Source: Ctenosaura bakeri
Taxonomy: Eukaryota > Chordata > Lepidosauria > Squamata > Iguanidae
NCBI GenBank assembly: GCA_948474755.1
Contig: CAOLHI010000650.1
Span: 1 to 64,000 of the forward strand
Direction: 5' to 3'
DNA length: 64,000 bases
Made by a program: the position numbers and the translations under genes. The notes beneath the pieces are model-generated. The model had not been told where the DNA came from and searched no databases. It saw only the letters and a program-made list of their open reading frames with translations. Positions 24,471-35,570 of this stretch are shown here, piece by piece; the first letter of the stretch is position 1, and every line of letters starts with the position of its first letter.

Positions 24471-25607
24471 ACCATTCTGTGTCAGGTAAAGCTAAGAAAA
24501 AAAGCTATCAATGGCTCACTCATGATGGCAATATATTTATGTATTTTGCCTCCAGGATCAGAGGCAGTATCTAAGTACCAGTAGTTGTGGGATTTAAATA
24601 AGAGAAAGAGCTGTCTTATCTATGTCCTACTACAGACTTCCTGTAGGTACTTGGTTGGCTGCTTTGGAACAGACTTCTAGGCTATAAAGGTATTCATGCA
24701 GTCCATTCCAGCAGGCCTGTTTTTCTGCTGTTATGTTTAATCAGTATCAATTTGGAGCTGTTTCCTCCTGTCCAAAAACAGGGCACAACCTTATGTGGAC
24801 ATAAAGCTTCATAGAATCATATATGGTGTTATGGGAAGGTGGAAATAGTCTACTGAAGATCTGCACCAAAAATGGGCATATCTTCCACTTCAATTATGCT
24901 CCCATACTGGCCATTACACACAATATTTTTAAGCTTATTTTTTGGGATTCATGTGTATATTTTAACATTTACTTTTCAACCATCACATTCAATTTTGGAA
25001 TAAAGAAACATAATATTACTTGCATTTATTTAAGCTGTAGATCGTAACAAAAATCATGTTTAGACAACAGAGATAAGTATCATAAAATGCACAAGCACAC
25101 ATCCATTTAATAATCCAGCACTTGAACTAAAAAGTAATTTGGATGAGTATGAATCATAGCAAAACACACAAAGCTGTTTTGTTACCTTCCTGCAAAAAAT
25201 GATGGTTTTATTTTGTTTTTAATTAGACAGGAAAGCAGCATAAAAGAAATACGCTAAATAGTTTCTATGTCTTCTTTATGGCTATGATCCTATTAGACCA
25301 CGGGTAGATGCTGAGTGCACAATGCAAATCAGACAGGTCTCCAGCTTAGACTGCACAGCTGGGAAAAGGAGCAGCCTTCACCTTCCTGTATGTCCAGTGT
25401 ACTTGTAGAAGGTCTGGAAGATGAAGGTTGCTTCCAACTGTGCAGTGCAAGTTGGATAGCAACTGGGTGAGCCCAGTCAGTGGCTAGAGATATGGAGCTT
25501 CACCAGGACACCTTCCAGCTGCTGTTATGCGTGTGGGAGGCAAGCATTCACAATGAGATAACAGATGCCTCCTTGCACAATGTCTTTAAAGTACTCATGA
25601 AGGTAAT
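24471..25607. other. Unassigned sequence
   Basis: No gene or recognisable repeat. Confidence 0.45.
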
Positions 25608-25790
25608 CCAGCAGGTGTAGTGGTTTGGACTGCAACCCTGGAGACAGGGTTCAATTCCCTGCTCAGCCATGGAAACCCACTAGGTGACCTTGGGCACTTC
25701 ACACACTTTCAGCCCCAGAAAACCCTGTGATAGGTTTGCCTTAGGGTCACCGTAAGTCAGAAATGACTTGAAGGGACACAGCTACCAGCA
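25608..25790 (+). mobile_element. Sauria-type SINE
   Basis: tRNA-like head 'ggtgtagtggtttggac', B box GGGTTCAATTCCC, conserved body CCATGGAAACCCAC and 'ggtgaccttgggca', then the BovB-like tail CACCGTAAGTCAGAAATGAC. It is one of the better preserved copies in the window. Confidence 0.88.
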
Positions 25791-26535
25791 TCACCCCTGG
25801 AAAAGGCTGAAGACATCAGGAAAAATTTCAAATGGGTAAGAGAATGTCTTTTGAGATAATATTTGAGAAATTCAATTTGATGAGAGTTTAGTGGTCCTTC
25901 AGATATTTTGGGCTATAAGAGGGTTGTGGCCTGTGGGTTACATGCAGCTCATGAAATCCTTTTTATGGTCTCTGAAGGAAGTCGCTTGACCTTCCAAATC
26001 TATTTTTGATTTTTGCTGAAAATTTGCAATTTTGCTTATACTAGTCTCTCTGATTCCCACCTGTCCTAACCCAGCCAAAAAAGGAGATCTGGTGCACCAA
26101 ATATATGTAACCCAGTTGGAGAGGGGTGCAGGGAGAAAATTGGACATGATCTTCTTAGAATATTGGCCTCCAGTCATCCACAATTGCCCAGCCTAGGTGC
26201 AAAGAAGTTAACAGTTATTTATCAGCGAGAACTGTGCACCTAGGCTAATGGCAGAAAAGTTAGCAAGACAAAACCCAAGTGATTTGTTTAGTTGGAATCA
26301 TGATAGCCCTTTATGTGGAGCTTGTATGTTTTTGTTCCTAAACAATGTTTGATAAAGCTTGTAGCTCATATTACTTATATATTTCTCCAATATTTAACAA
26401 TATGTGAATATATCTCTTAGCCACTGGGAGCACCTTATGTTCAAACTTGCCAAAGATTACAAGTGTGTAATTAGATACCAAATAATCTTGTGAAAAGGAT
26501 TCTGTACTTATTCTAAATCAATATTTTGTAGTTTT
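25791..26535. other. Unassigned sequence
   Basis: No gene or clear repeat recognised. Confidence 0.4.
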
Positions 26536-26667
26536 CTAATTGCCCCCAGATCGCTCACTCTGTCAGGAACCGAGATCACACACACAAATGTAACAGTGCA
26601 AATACACAATTTATTAGGAGTGCGATGCATTGTACAGGACTTCAGTGAGCGATCTGGGGGCAATTAG
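26536..26667. repeat. Perfect 24-bp inverted repeat enclosing 84 bp
   Basis: Positions 26536-26559 (beginning CTAATTGCCCCCAGATCGCT) are the exact reverse complement of 26644-26667. The enclosed segment contains TGTCAGGAACC and, on the minus strand, CCTAATAAATTG. It may be a tiny MITE or part of a rearranged LTR. No target duplication is evident. Confidence 0.75.
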
Positions 26668-27678
26668 CACAAACCAAACATTAGAAGCAAAAGATACTTT
26701 CCCACAGTAATAGATATCAAGAAACCTTGAAAGCACTCAGCTCAGGCTGGTAGTTCTTATCAGAACTGCATTCCTGGCTGTGTTTACCTAATGGTCCCTT
26801 GGTTTGTTTCCTTGGTTACAAGCAAGCAGCTAATTAACTACTACTACATATCCCATACAGAAATATGGAGGGCTACCCAACAGAAAGTGTTTAGTTTTGA
26901 TTGTAGAAAGAAAGCTAACTTTGGTACTTAATCACAGAATTAAGATCAAGCTAAGTATGGGAAAAAATTTCCCCCAGTGGGAGTCCATAATTTTATGTAA
27001 AATCCCATTTATTAGCAATTAGGGATTTACTCTAGAGCACTGTTGATGTGTATTTAACACACATGTATCAGAGAAATTCATTCCTTCTCTGAACAGTAGG
27101 ATAACTTGATATGATTAAAAATTTGATATTAATTTGCCATGCCTGAACTTCTATGTTCTACTAAAGACAACAGTTTTACTAGAAACAGGTTGGTTAAAGC
27201 CAAACCAAACAAAAACATGCACAATAATTTCCTAACTCCAATGAAAGCCATTTTAAGGCCGGTCATGTGAAAATAGTATCATGTCATATTCATGGATTGG
27301 AGACATTTTGGGAGGTAAAGAAAGGCTGAACCCACTATTTTAACTTGCGTGTGTATGTTATTTACACAGAAGTTGAAGTGGAATTGGGCAAGCATCTAAG
27401 TCTGTAGCCCTGTTCAAAACTACAGTTGCTGTAGTCTTTGTAGCTGGTATAATATTTTTAGCCAATGAACAGTAGGAAGTTGTGATCCAGCAGCAAAGGT
27501 ATATGAGACTCAGGTGAGGAGATACGAGAGAAGACACACAGAGACCACAACTTCATTCGTTTGAAGCTTCATTAGAATTTTGGTATTGCATGTGGCATGG
27601 ATTGAACCAATCTGATTGACCTGCCTGCCAACTGTACCACCCAGTACCACCCAGCGTACTTGTTGGGAAGACAAAGGA
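26668..27678. other. Unassigned sequence
   Basis: No gene seen. The first 200 bases could belong with the preceding inverted repeat, but no border was found. Confidence 0.35.
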
Positions 27679-27941
27679 TGAGTCACAGAATCACAGAATC
27701 AGAGTTAGAAGGGGCCTCATGGGCCATTGGGCCCAATCCCCTGCTCAGTGCAGGATTTCTAGCTAACTTTCCTGCCCCCAGGTAACTGTCCAGCCTCTTT
27801 TTAAAGAGGTCCAGAGAAGGAGACTCCACCATCTCTGTAGACAATTGGTTTCACTGCTGAACTGTTCTTACTGTCAAGAAGTTCCTTCTCGTGTTCAATC
27901 AAAATCTACTCTCCTGTGACTTCAGACCTTTAGACTTGGTC

Positions 27942-29350
27942 CTACCCTTTGGTGCAGCAGGGACAAATTTCACTCATCTCTACATAATAGCCTTTGAGGG
28001 ATTTATAGAGTGCAATCACGGTGCCCTTCAGTCTTCTCTTCACCAAGCTGAACACACTCAACTCCTTTAACCTCTCCTCATATGTTTTGTTTTCCATAGC
28101 TCTTGTCATCTTTGTTGCCCTTCTCTGAATCCGCTCCAACTTGTCTATACACTTCTTAAAATGATGTACCCAGAACTAAATGCAGATAAGCCTTGACCTC
28201 CAGATGTGGCTTGACCAGCACAGAATACACAGGGACTATTACCTTCCTCAGTGTGGAAACTATGCTTCTATTAATGCAGGCTAAAATAGCATTGACCTTC
28301 TTTGATGCAACATCACACTGCTAGTTCATGTTCAGGTTATGTTCAACAATAATCCCAAGGTTCTTTTTGCATGTAGTACTGCTGAGTCATAAATCCCTCG
28401 CCCTGTACCTGTTTTTCAGGTCAGGGTGACTAGTCTGTAGTTTCCTGGATTTTCTTTCTTTTGCCTTTTTTGAAGAGAAGGACAATGTTTGCTTATCTCC
28501 AGTCTTCTGGCACATCACTTGTTCTCCAAGATTTCTCAAATATGGTGGCAAGTGGTTCAGAGAGTATGTCAAGAAATTCCTTCAGTACTCTGGAATGCAG
28601 TTCATCTGGTCCTGCAGATTTGAAGTCAGCTAGGTGTTTCATGACTTCTTATAAATCTTGATTTGCAACCTGGATTTCTTGCCAATGTCTTTGCTGATGC
28701 ATGGAATCACACAGTCCTCTTTTTTTTGGGGTGGGGGGGAACTGAAGCAAAATAGGCATTGAGCACTTTGGCCTTTTTAGTGTGATTTATTAGCATTTTA
28801 CCATCCTTACTGAACAGTGGGCCCACTGTCTCCTTGGTCATCCTCTTGTTTCGAACATATTTGAAATGCACCTTCTTGTTGCTTCCTGCGTCCCTAGCCC
28901 AACATTTCCTTATACTATTCTTCCAAGCTTGGGCTACACATCTGTATTATTCCTTGGTGATTTGTCCTTTCTCTCATTCTTTATAAATGCTCTTTTTTTT
29001 TCACTTCCTCCTTGAGTTTACTGTGAATCCACATTGGCTTTTTTCAGATATTTCCCATTCTTTTTAATTTCATGGTTTCGATTTCTTTCATGACTGTGCT
29101 TTTTGCAATTCCTTGTTCAAGAACTCCCACCCTTGCTGGGTGTCTTTTCTTTTAGCATATCTAGCTGTGAGATTCTACCTAGTATTTCCCTGAACTTGTT
29201 CAAATCAGCTTTCCTGAAATCCAAGATGCACATTTGACTACACTGTTGCTTGCCTTATCCCACAACAATGAATTCTAGCATTGCATGGTCACTTCCTCTA
29301 AGTACCAGCTGCTTTGACTCCAGCAACTAACTCCTCTGTGTTGGTTAGCA
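27942..29350 (-). pseudogene. CR1 ORF2 remnant (endonuclease end, RT start, C-terminus)
   Basis: The 65-residue frame at 27942-28139 reads ERIQRRATKMTRAMENKTYE and continues with LKELSVFSLVKRRLKG, the conserved C-terminal part of CR1 ORF2. Upstream (28440-28640) the RT entry motif is legible as SAGPDELHSRVLKEF and later VLLFKKGK. Further upstream (28750-28900) come RNKRMTKETVGPL and KKAKVLNAYFASV; near 29290-29345 the endonuclease end GSDHAMLEF is legible. The RT palm between about 28420 and 28440 (minus strand) is absent: text jumps from FKKGK...VTLT to the C-terminal third. Multiple frameshifts and stops. Confidence 0.75.
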
Positions 29351-29377
29351 TCAAGTCCATGTGACATGCACATCCTT

Positions 29378-30114
29378 CTATGCACCCAAGCAAAGATGGT
29401 ATATTCCTACCACTCGCACCTTTATTTTCTTCTTGCTGTAGTTAGTGGTTAAGTTCACTCCATCCTTGGTTTGCAGTGTCTCATGTTTCTGGTCTACTGT
29501 TTGGATATCTTCAATATCATTATCTTCAGGAAGATGTAGAAAGTGATCAATTAGCTGGAGTGGTTCTGATACTTGTGTATGGTCTTCTCCTGCAGTGACT
29601 GTCATCCAGGCTGCTTCCTCAATGATACAGTCTTCTTCGTTTTCCTTAGCAGTTTTTTTTTTCTTTAATTGATTCTATAATATCAATTCTCCCTCTGTTC
29701 TATTCAGGAAGTCTTCTTGTTCTTTGATGCACTGAAGAGTGTCAATCTGTTACTAAATGTACTGACCTTCTCTTCCAAGAGTGTCACCAGTTTTCACTTG
29801 CTGCAAGTGTAGTCAGAGAGGTTTTCTGGCAAAACAAACATTGCACACACTTGCAGCAGATGACTGCAAATCCTTCTACCTCCATCCCTGCAATTATTTT
29901 TTTCTCCCCTTTTAGGTTGTAGTATCTCTTTCAAATATAACTGTGTGTGCCTTGTTGCACATGCTGCTGGCTCAAAGCTTACTTCCTCATGCAATATGGT
30001 TTCTTTTTCGCTCATGGCAACTTCAGCAAAAGCTATTGGGAAAGATATACAGATAAGCTGCTCTTCCTTCCAAGACTCCATCTTCCAATCTGCTGGTTCC
30101 AAAACTTGCTTCAT
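29378..30114 (-). pseudogene. CR1 ORF1 remnant
   Basis: The phrase LPENLSDYTCSK, followed after a stop by KLVTLLEEKVST, matches the Cys-containing zinc-binding motif and coiled-coil start of CR1 ORF1 (YTCSKCKLVxLLEEK type). ORF1 protein is an RNA-binding chaperone in active CR1. The frame is split into a 106-codon upstream and a 75-codon downstream piece with frameshifts between. Confidence 0.65.
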
Positions 30115-30150
30115 CAGCTAATCTGGCTTCCTTACTCACAGTGACTTCAG

Positions 30151-31080
30151 CAATGGTAGCTGGAAAAGATATGCAGATGAGACTTTCTTCTTCTCAAAGC
30201 TCCGCCTCCCTTGGACAATAGGTTCTACTGCAATGTGGATTGTTGTGATTCCCATGATCACTTGGGATTGAGACTAGCATATGACCCCTGAGATGAGGCA
30301 TTGCCTGTGGGTTCCACCACAATGTTCTCGTGTTTCTGGGATAGATACATTTACCTGCTTCTCAACAAATGGATCTGCCCTGATACCTAAAACATACCCA
30401 CAAACAAAGTTGCCACAAGCCAGTGCATGCATTAATAGTAACATATAAAGGCTTATTATCTGCCATGGAAGAGGTGAAAATCCTATAGATGAAGAGGCCA
30501 GTTAGGTCCACAGGTTAAAAAAAAACCCAGCCCTATCAGCTGATGGCAAGCAAGTGCCACAGTAAGGCTACAGTAGCAGAACACAACCAACTTATGTAGG
30601 AAGGATGGGTGATGATGCCCATGATGAGATGAAGCCAATTCTGGTGGCACCCTCTTTTAATGCTTGGTAAGCAGACTGAAGACTTCAAGCCCAACCTCCA
30701 CCTCCCCAAAAGCCTGCCCCCAGAGCTGACTGGATGGTAAGAGTCAGGGCTCCCCCACGCCCCACTTAGAAGCAAGAAGATGAAGGAGCATGGCTGCCAG
30801 CTGAAGCATTGCCATGACCCCAGGACACAAGGCAGTAGTGATCAGGGTTTGTAGTTACTCTGGCATATGGATCTGTGTAGAAAGCTCACTCCTCTTTACA
30901 ATACACAAGCATAATAATATCCTATTCCAGAGTGTTCCATCACAGCTGATATTAGAAAGAAAGGGGTAAATGTGTTGTATCTATGTCCACCACTTCCACT
31001 TCTGATGTGTTTGGGATCTGAATTGGGCCACAGTTTGGGTGGAAATGTCTAGGCAGCCCACTATGTGGTTCTGAATAAAA
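30151..31080. other. Unassigned sequence
   Basis: The first 200 bases may still be 5' CR1 sequence. The remainder shows no gene or known repeat. Confidence 0.35.
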
Positions 31081-31089
31081 CTGGAAAAA

Positions 31090-31275
31090 ATGCAGTAGTG
31101 TAGCTTGGAGTGCATGGGGGGGTGGGCAGAGGGGTAGAGGCGAGGCTATGGCATGTGGGGGCTTGGCTACAGCATGTAAAGGCAGGGCTACGGCATGTGG
31201 AGAGGACAAGCAAGGAGCAGCAGCACCCCCAAAAATTGCCACCAGGGGCACACCGCCCCCTCACCCCGCCAATCC
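31090..31275. repeat. GC-rich repeat with short ~22-bp tandem units
   Basis: The segment 31138-31205 holds three variant units of the type GGCTACGGCATGTGGAGA. It is bordered by 'tgcatgggggggtggg' and 'cacaccgccccctcaccccgcc', an imperfect inverted pair, so it is probably an old MITE with an internal minisatellite. Confidence 0.45.
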
Positions 31276-32251
31276 CTACATGATTGATAACATATGTGTA
31301 TTCTCAAGACAACATGAAACTGCAATGCAGCCCATAGTTAAATCTCTCCAACAAGAAGTTAAGAATAGCGTTTAGCCTGACATCAATCCTGGCAAAAGTT
31401 GCAAGAAAGCCAAATTCAGACTTGGGTCCATGCTGTTAGTGCTTCTTGTCATCTAGGATTACATTATGGTTACTGTTTTTAAAGACTGTAAAGTAGAAAA
31501 CTTAACAATGGTAGACTGATCATCTCCTCCTACCCCCTGTGTTTTTAAGAATAATTTTTCTTTAAAAAAAATAAAAAAAATACAAAAAGTACAAAATTAT
31601 TGTAGGCTTTTAAAATTGAAATCAGTAACACTGCTTTAATCTAAGCTGTGGTTTGCTGGCAAAGAATTTATCTCACTACGAGTTTGCATTCAAAGTCATT
31701 TTCCCACTTTATAAAAGGATGTGTTCTGCTATCACCCAGTGAAATCTGCCAATGCTTAGAAATCTGGCCAGATGGTAATAAATATTTCAGGGCCAATTAA
31801 AAGTGTAAAGATAGCAAACAGTTGGTCCAGGTTATGTAACTTTTACCTTACAATAAAGGTACTGCACTTTACAATGCCATCAACCAAAGGTCTAGATGGA
31901 ACATTGATTCTACTGGCATGCCTTCTAGTTTCACTTTTGCCATTGCTTAAACACAGGTTAGGGTCATTTTGCATGCTACTACTCAGGTTTTTCTTGTAGT
32001 ATTATGTATTGCAACTTTAGGTGAAGTGAGAGGAGATGAGTATTTGGAATTCATTGTACTTCATAAAATTATCAACTATGAGTATTCCAATCCTGATATA
32101 GTTTAGATCTACCAATCTCATCTACCATAAAAGAGAAGGAAGCAACTTTTTCAATTCTTTCAGTGGAAGCTACATTTGCTAAGAATGCAGATCCACATGA
32201 GCCATGCCACAAAGCACTCAGCACCACTTCTGCAACCTTGGATGCAGACAT
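31276..32251. other. Unassigned AT-rich sequence
   Basis: No gene or named repeat. A-rich tracts lie near 31560-31590. Confidence 0.45.
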
Positions 32252-32253
32252 TA

Positions 32254-32722
32254 CAGAGGACCCTTGACCTTCACAAGGGTTTGGAGTATAGACCCCTTGC
32301 AAAAGTAAAAAAACTGTGAATAACTCCCTCCAATAACTGCTTCCAGGGCTCCCTCCCCATTTCCTTGTGTTTCACCTGGGTGCACTGCCTTCTATGCATC
32401 TGGGCAATAGGCAAATGAATGTGGGAGGGGCAGCCACACACCCAGAGAAGGTGTGCGCATGTGCCCCCCCAATTCACTTGTGTTTTGCCTTAGTGCACTG
32501 CCTTGTGGGCACCCAGGTGATAGACAAGCAAATGAGAGGGGGACACAACAGGGACTGCAACAACCCTTGTGGGGCTGCCCCCTGCCATTTGCTTGCCTTT
32601 TGCCCAGGTCTGTGGAAGGAAGACATGCATGCCCTGGCAAAAGGCAAGAGAGTGAGAAGGGGTGAATTGTGGGGGGAGGCAAGTTTAAGAAGGTGAAACT
32701 TCCAAATTTGTAGGGAGGACTG
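32254..32722. mobile_element. Family 3 Tigger/pogo-like element
   Basis: Left end CAGAGGACCCTTGACCTTC and right end GTAGGGAGGACTG, flanked by TA on both sides (32252-32253 and 32723-32724). The interior is a series of hairpin modules. The clearest pairs CTTGCCTTTTGCCCAGG (32592-32608) with CCTGGCAAAAGGCAAG (32633-32648). It has the same layout as 23170-23655 but is well diverged. Confidence 0.7.
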
Positions 32723-32956
32723 TATGCATCAGGCAAAACTGCCCAACTACTTTGATAAAGAATCATAAAGCTTCATAAAAAAACCAAGGGGATTCTAGTC
32801 TTTAGCTTGCATACACATAGAATCTGGTTGGGAGATGTGTGACCCCTGAAACTGGATTACATAGCATCATATCTGGAACTGGATTACATATCCATCATGC
32901 CTTACTACTGCCTAGGGCTGATAGAAGTTGTAATCCAACAACAATTGGAAAGCTAT
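32723..32956. other. Unassigned sequence
   Basis: 'gggctgatagaagttgtaatcc' near 32917 is an old common repeat phrase. Nothing else was recognised. Confidence 0.35.
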
Positions 32957-33379
32957 GGCCCTTTCCGTACCTTACCTGGTCCCAATGTAGGTGTGCGGGA
33001 ATCACTCGAGCAGCCTCTTGCAAGAGGCACTCATGTCCCCTCTGCTTCTTCTCCACAGCAGCTCCCTGCTGGCCAGAAGGAAGCATGAGGGCCTCGTCCC
33101 TTCCTTCCACAGCACAGCCAGGTACTTTCCCAGGCTGCGCTGGTGGAGGAAGTGTGAAGGCTGCGTCTCCGGAGGCTCTGCGCTCAAGGTAAGTGCGTGT
33201 GGGGCCCAAGAGCGACGCGTGATCATGCATTATTTTTGGCAAGAAGCTGAAAATGATATATTCTATGATCGCTGCCTACTGGCCTCGGCAGCATCGCATG
33301 ATTGCGAGGACATCATGTGAAACGGTCCTCACAGTCACACAACACTCAGGAGTCCCTTTCTCATGTGAAATGGCATGCC
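32957..33379 (-). mobile_element. Family 2 hairpin-chain MITE, copy B
   Basis: 423 bp starting GGCCCTTTCCGTACC, flanked by TAT on both sides (32954-32956 and 33380-33382). It aligns with copies C, D and F in reverse orientation to F. Internal hairpins include CAGCCTCTTGCAAGAGGC near 33010 and CCAGGTACTTTCCCAGG near 33118. A consensus splice-donor sequence CAAGGTAAGT occurs at 33185-33194, and CCAGGTAAGG on the minus strand near 32970-32979. Confidence 0.85.
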
Positions 33380-33382
33380 TAT

Positions 33383-33791
33383 ATGTTCCTCATATTTGTC
33401 GTAGCGAGACAGGCATAACACAGACATGTGGACTGCATGGTGCAAAGAAATATGATATTGAGGAAAAGTTGGTTCAATTATAGAATATTTTGTCTAGCTA
33501 TAATACTTCAGCACTTGTCATTCTGAAAGGTGTCATTCTTGCTTTTAAAGTGTCTTTGGATAAAAAAAAAGTTATACCTTTGCAACTACTCTGAGAAAGC
33601 TGTTTGACAGTCCCCTATTCCTTTCTCCTACTCCATTTTTCAGAAATATTGCCCCATTTTTTAAGTACCTCCCCTAAGTCTTACTCTGTCATTGTATCTT
33701 GACATGAAGGTGACCTTGAGTATATGTTTCTGGCAATGTTTGTTTTACTGAATTCTAAGAAAAAGGAAATCTGACACATAGCTTGCTTTTT

Positions 33792-33856
<65 letters not shown>

Positions 33857-34045
33857 AAATGAGATGACTAATCTCTGATATATGCCACCATATTGGGGAA
33901 AATGTCATCCTGGTGACCCTGTCCATACTATTCAAGGCACTGTATTAAATTTATTTGTCTGCAAAACATTCTTACACTGATGTTAAGTTCTTAAAAGGGC
34001 TGTGACAGTTGTTTACAGAAAAAAAGGGGGCCATATCCATAGACA
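33383..34045. other. Unassigned sequence with a GAAA microsatellite
   Basis: No gene. A tetranucleotide array occupies 33793-33858. Confidence 0.5.
33793..33858 (+). repeat. (GAAA)n microsatellite
   Basis: About 16 uninterrupted units. The minus-strand 84-codon frame over it (FLSFFLSF...) is an artefact. Confidence 0.95.
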
Positions 34046-34049
34046 GAGA

Positions 34050-34972
34050 GCTAGCATGGTATAGTGGTTAAGCATTGGACTATGACCCTGGAAACCAGGG
34101 TTGATTCCCCACTCAGCCATGGAAACCTACAGGATGACTTTGGGTCTGTCATACTTTCTCAGTCCCAGAAAACCCCATGATAGGTTCTGTGATGAACCTG
34201 ATGGGAGGGGGTCTTGACAACAGAGCCACCTTGGCAACTGAGAATGTTTAAGCTGATTGGCTGGTGAAATGGAACCTTGGATAGCCCAGGGGAGGGGCTG
34301 GTGGAAAGAGGAAAATAACAGATTTTAACTGTCTGGAGAGTTTGAAGGGAGTGTGATTTGTGGTGTGTTTGGGAGAGGTTGGAGATTTGAAGAGCTCTGT
34401 GGGAGAGAGAACTGAGAAATTGGGTGTACGAGAGATAGTGAATGAATTGAAAGAGAGAGAAGAATGGTGTGCTGTTTATAAACATTTAGACACAAAACAC
34501 ATTTAAAGGAACAGTGTTACAGTAAATGTTTGAAGTTCTGTGTTCCTTAAAACAGTGTCACAGAGTCTTTATTTTGAATCCTGGAACATACACGCTTCCA
34601 ATAATATCATTTTGACCTTAGTGCCAACAGTACCACAGTCTTTCCACTGCTGATCCTTACATCTGGGAGAAGGGCAGATTTAGGGAAGGCAGTAAAGGGA
34701 GAGAGTCCTGAAAGGAAGAAGCCAAGGGGGGGACAAGAGTGAGGAAGGGACTATGTTCTCAGAGAGGGAGAATTTGTCCTGGCCCTGGATTGATTCAGAG
34801 ATCGCCCTGGCTGTTCAGACCTGAACACAAAGAGGTGTCAGACTGGGCAGGCCTTGAGTGCGAGGCTTGGTTGCGCCTTTCGCACTCGACACTGATGGGT
34901 GGTGGCTTTCCCCCTGCTCGTTACAGGTTCACCTTAGGGTTGCCATGGGTTGGGAATGACTTGAAGGCATAC
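34050..34972 (+). mobile_element. Sauria-type SINE split by a solo LTR
   Basis: The head lies at 34050-34187: 'gcatggtatagtggttaagc', GGGTTGATTCCCC box, CCATGGAAACC. The text stops at GATAGGTTC and resumes at 34926 with GGTTCACCTTAGGGTTGCCA and the BovB-like tail to about 34972. The two halves join exactly once the LTR and one copy of GGTTC are ignored. Confidence 0.88.
34188..34925. mobile_element. Solo LTR (738 bp) inserted in a SINE
   Basis: Begins TGTGATGAACC and ends CGTTACA, the TG...CA border of a long terminal repeat. A perfect 5-bp duplication GGTTC flanks it (34183-34187 and 34926-34930). No internal gag or pol sequence is present, so the full element was lost by LTR-LTR recombination. 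On the minus strand AATAAAGACTC (near 34570) could be the polyadenylation signal; orientation is not certain. A 5-bp duplication fits Gypsy-type or some endogenous retrovirus classes. Confidence 0.85.
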
Positions 34973-35570
34973 CATAATGAATTCAAAACAAGATCAGAAC
35001 TAAACCATCATTGGATAAAACCAAGGCATAATAAAGAGCTTGGAAGAACTACAAGTTTTAACCATCTTTCCAAAATAAACCAGGTGAAGGACTAGTTGAT
35101 TCTGTCCAGGGAAGGAATTTCACAATTGAGGTGCTGCTACATTTTCCATATGACCAATATAGGCAGGTTTTAGTCAAATACTACATTAGGCCCATTTGGA
35201 CCATCAGCTAGCCTAGATCTCTTGCTTGCTTGCTTGCTTGCCTGCCTGCCTTTAATTTTTTCCTTTCTTGTCATCTTTCTAGAAGTTGAGATATGAGGCA
35301 AAATGTGCAAACCTATTTGTTTTGAAAGTAACAAGCCTGCTACTGTCTTTCAGTGTAATGCCTGTTAGTGAAAGCTTCTTTCACTATAGTTTCTCAGAAA
35401 TTTAAAGTGTAAAGTATCTGTATTACATTCCCCTGGGTAAATGTTGCAATTTTAAGAATAAATCTAAGTCTGCTGGCAAAGACCTGAGGTCCATTTTGAC
35501 AGAGCTGCCTGCAAGCAGTGGAATGTTGTATAACAATGAATTAGGGGGAAATGGAACAGAACAAGATATA
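34973..35570. other. Unassigned sequence
   Basis: Contains a GCTT/GCCT run at 35221-35250. No gene seen. Confidence 0.5.

Larger units (their letters stand above)
27679..30150 (-). mobile_element. CR1 LINE, internally deleted, with ORF1 and ORF2 remnants
   Basis: On the minus strand the copy ends at 27679 with the CR1 3' octamer-type repeat CACAGAATCACAGAATCAG. Going upstream it holds the ORF2 C-terminus, the RT N-terminal part, the endonuclease end and an ORF1 part. The segments are in the right order, but most of the endonuclease and the RT core are missing. The whole is about 2.5 kb, against about 4.5 kb for complete CR1 elements. It contains many stops and cannot be active. Confidence 0.8.

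Noticed and set aside
25608..25790. Possible tRNA gene
   Set aside because: A- and B-box-like motifs are present, but the cloverleaf is not complete and the sequence continues into the SINE body and BovB tail.
33681..33935. 84-codon minus-strand frame with Phe/Leu/Ser repeats
   Set aside because: Translation of the GAAA microsatellite.
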